From Bin80 sp964503085 (GTDB lineage: Bacteria; Bacteroidota; Rhodothermia; Rhodothermales; Bin80): a DNA stretch of 64,000 nucleotides. This document shows positions 62,883-64,000 of the stretch, in pieces (within the stretch, counting starts at the first letter, position 1; every line of letters starts with the position of its first letter). The stretch is from NCBI GenBank assembly GCA_964503085.1, contig CAZCYQ010000007.1, positions 1-64,000 of the forward strand, written 5' to 3'. The position numbers and the translations under genes were made by a program. The notes under the pieces were generated by a model. The model had not been told where the DNA came from. It was given only the letters and a program-made list of their open reading frames with translations, and ran no database searches.

Positions 62883-63743
62883 ATGCGTTCATCTCGTCGA
62901 CAGTTCTTCAAACTTCCGCTAGGGGAATTACTCACATCCATCACGCGATGGGAGAGTTCCCTGCAGTTTGGTCTTGTAACCTATTTATGGGGGCGAGACT
63001 GGGATATTCCGACGCTCATTGATAACTGCCAGATTGCTGGTGCAGGGGGTGTGGAGCTGAGGACGGAGCACGCTCATGGGGTAGAGGTCCATCTACGACC
63101 CGCCGAGCGTGCTGCAGTTAATGCGCAGTTTGCAGACAGTGATGTGCTATTGCTGGGATTGGGAACGAACTGGGCCTTTCACCATCGCGAGCCCGCGCGA
63201 TTGGCGCACGAAATTACCGCTGCGAAGGCTTCAATAGTACTCTCTCATGATGTAGGGGGTAGTGGTGTAAAGGTTAAGCCGGATGCTTTACCACGTGAAG
63301 TAGATGAAGCGCAGACTATTGCCCAAATTGGACGTGCGCTGCGGATACTTGGACAGTATGGAGAAGATTATGGTCAGGAGATTCGTCTTGAGGTTCATGG
63401 CCAACGTACAGACCAGCTGCCGGTCGTTCGACGAATCATGGAAGCCGCCGACCATCGAAATGTCAGGGTCTGTTGGAATTGCAACGAGGCCGACTTGAAT
63501 GAGCCCGGGCTGGCACACAATTTTGAGCTTGTTCGCGAATATTTTGGACAAACTGTTCATATTCGTGAGCTGGATGTCGGCACGTATCCCTATCGACAGC
63601 TATTTGAGTTGTTGCAAGCGTCAGAATATGCAGGCTGGATTTTGTTAGAGGCACGGACAGAGCCCGACGATCGTGTAGCCGCCCTGGGACATCAGCGGTT
63701 TCTGTTTGACAGTCTGATTGAGCTGACAAAGAAGAGCGGTTAG
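62883..63743 (+). CDS. Xylose-isomerase-like TIM-barrel protein (sugar phosphate isomerase/epimerase family)
   Basis: 286-aa protein of the AP-endonuclease-2-like TIM barrel family used by sugar and inositol isomerases. Start: ATG at 62883 rather than the TTG two codons earlier. Landmarks: LVTYLWGRDWDIPTLIDNC, GGVELRTEHAHGVE with a likely metal-site Glu, RLEVHGQRTDQLPVVRRIM, VCWNCNEADLNEPG, VHIRELDVGTYPY and ILLEARTEPDD. The N-terminus SSRRQFFKL looks like a twin-arginine signal, but the hydrophobic stretch after it is weak, so export is uncertain. It follows the TonB receptor, so the pair may import and handle a sugar. Confidence 0.82.
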   Translation: MRSSRRQFFKLPLGELLTSITRWESSLQFGLVTYLWGRDWDIPTLIDNCQIAGAGGVELRTEHAHGVEVHLRPAERAAVNAQFADSDVLLLGLGTNWAFHHREPARLAHEITAAKASIVLSHDVGGSGVKVKPDALPREVDEAQTIAQIGRALRILGQYGEDYGQEIRLEVHGQRTDQLPVVRRIMEAADHRNVRVCWNCNEADLNEPGLAHNFELVREYFGQTVHIRELDVGTYPYRQLFELLQASEYAGWILLEARTEPDDRVAALGHQRFLFDSLIELTKKSG

Positions 63744-63824
63744 GGACAATCGTTACGGGTCGGATGACTCGGCAGGTGTTCCTAGATACTCTTGTTACGG
63801 TTTAACAGGTAGGTCTGTCTGAAA

Positions 63825-63861
63825 CAAAAAGAGGCCTCGCTCTCAATGGTGCGAGGCCTCT
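63825..63861 (-). terminator. Terminator of tmRNA
   Basis: Perfect 11-bp inverted repeat (63830-63840 and 63851-63861) with a 10-nt loop; on the minus strand it is followed by a T5 run (63825-63829), directly after the tmRNA 3' end. Confidence 0.9.
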
Positions 63862-63865
63862 GTCG

Positions 63866-64000
63866 TGGAGATGCCGGGAATCGAACCCGGGTCCGAAGAG
63901 TCGAACGATCAAGCGTCTACGTGTGTAGGTCGTCCTTAATGTCTCGTCTGTGCCCTTTGGCGTGCGACCAATGCCAGGTCAGATAAAGGCTGATCAATAC
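63866..64000 (-). ncRNA. ssrA: tmRNA, 3' part (5' part beyond the window)
   Basis: Transfer-messenger RNA for rescue of stalled ribosomes. On the minus strand the 3' end has a T-arm around GGTTCGATTCCC, flanked by CCCGG, then CATCTCCA; just before it is the conserved stretch GTAGACGCTTGATC and TTCGGACCC. The acceptor is followed by CGA instead of CCA, so the CCA is probably added after transcription. The tag-reading frame and 5' acceptor half lie past the window edge. Confidence 0.88.

Noticed and set aside
63866..63900. A tRNA gene at the T-arm
   Set aside because: No anticodon or D arm lies at tRNA spacing; the sequence preceding the T-arm matches the tmRNA 3' domain.

Overview
The window looks like chromosome from a member of the Bacteroidota/Rhodothermota group. 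The evidence is TonB-dependent receptors with N-terminal carboxypeptidase-regulatory-like domains, a PorV-like outer-membrane protein, secreted proteins ending in type IX secretion (T9SS) sorting domains of the 'NYPNPFNPTT' style, a TAnnTTTG promoter-like element, and many lipoprotein glycan-degrading enzymes. A run of exactly 100 Ns at 31339-31438 shows that this is a scaffolded draft assembly or MAG.

Left part (1-30.7 kb): isoprenoid genes ispE and ispG, two lipoprotein sulfatases, a bifunctional penicillin-binding protein, a hipBA toxin-antitoxin pair, a rhomboid protease and a lipoprotein parvulin isomerase. A tightly coupled trio follows (TonB receptor, 1280-aa secreted protein with acidic Ca-binding-like repeats, PorV-like protein). 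Next come a T9SS-sorted secreted protein, an FkbM methyltransferase, a secreted GH13 amylase-like enzyme, a VWA protein, rsmA and mgtE. The theme is extracellular glycan capture and degradation mixed with housekeeping.

Central island (about 30.8-39.9 kb): a type I-G (formerly I-U) CRISPR-Cas locus with csb1, csb2, cas3 (HD domain at the C-terminus) and csb3, all joined by 1-4 bp start/stop overlaps. The effector genes look intact. The adaptation module is broken: only the last ~60 codons of cas1 remain, fused by a GTGA overlap to csb3, followed by a full-length but divergent cas2. The array has seven repeats, all different from each other, and six spacers. The island lies between an intact purE on the right and a displaced purE 3' fragment on the left, so it appears to have inserted at the 3' end of purE. 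Clusters of ~22-bp tandem repeats, in opposite orientations, flank the displaced fragment, and the assembly gap lies inside one of them.

Right part (39.7-64 kb): a long minus-strand run (M20 amidohydrolase, A-type Fe-S carrier, clpC, tyrA, gcvT, ftsK, purE) with mostly short spacers. A large protein of unknown function is next to a GH2-like lipoprotein. Then come a second hipBA pair, a sugar-porter MFS transporter, a GT4 glycosyltransferase, a second TonB-dependent receptor with a sugar isomerase-like gene, and the 3' part of tmRNA with its terminator running off the right edge. Starts and families were assigned by reading motifs; no database search was possible.
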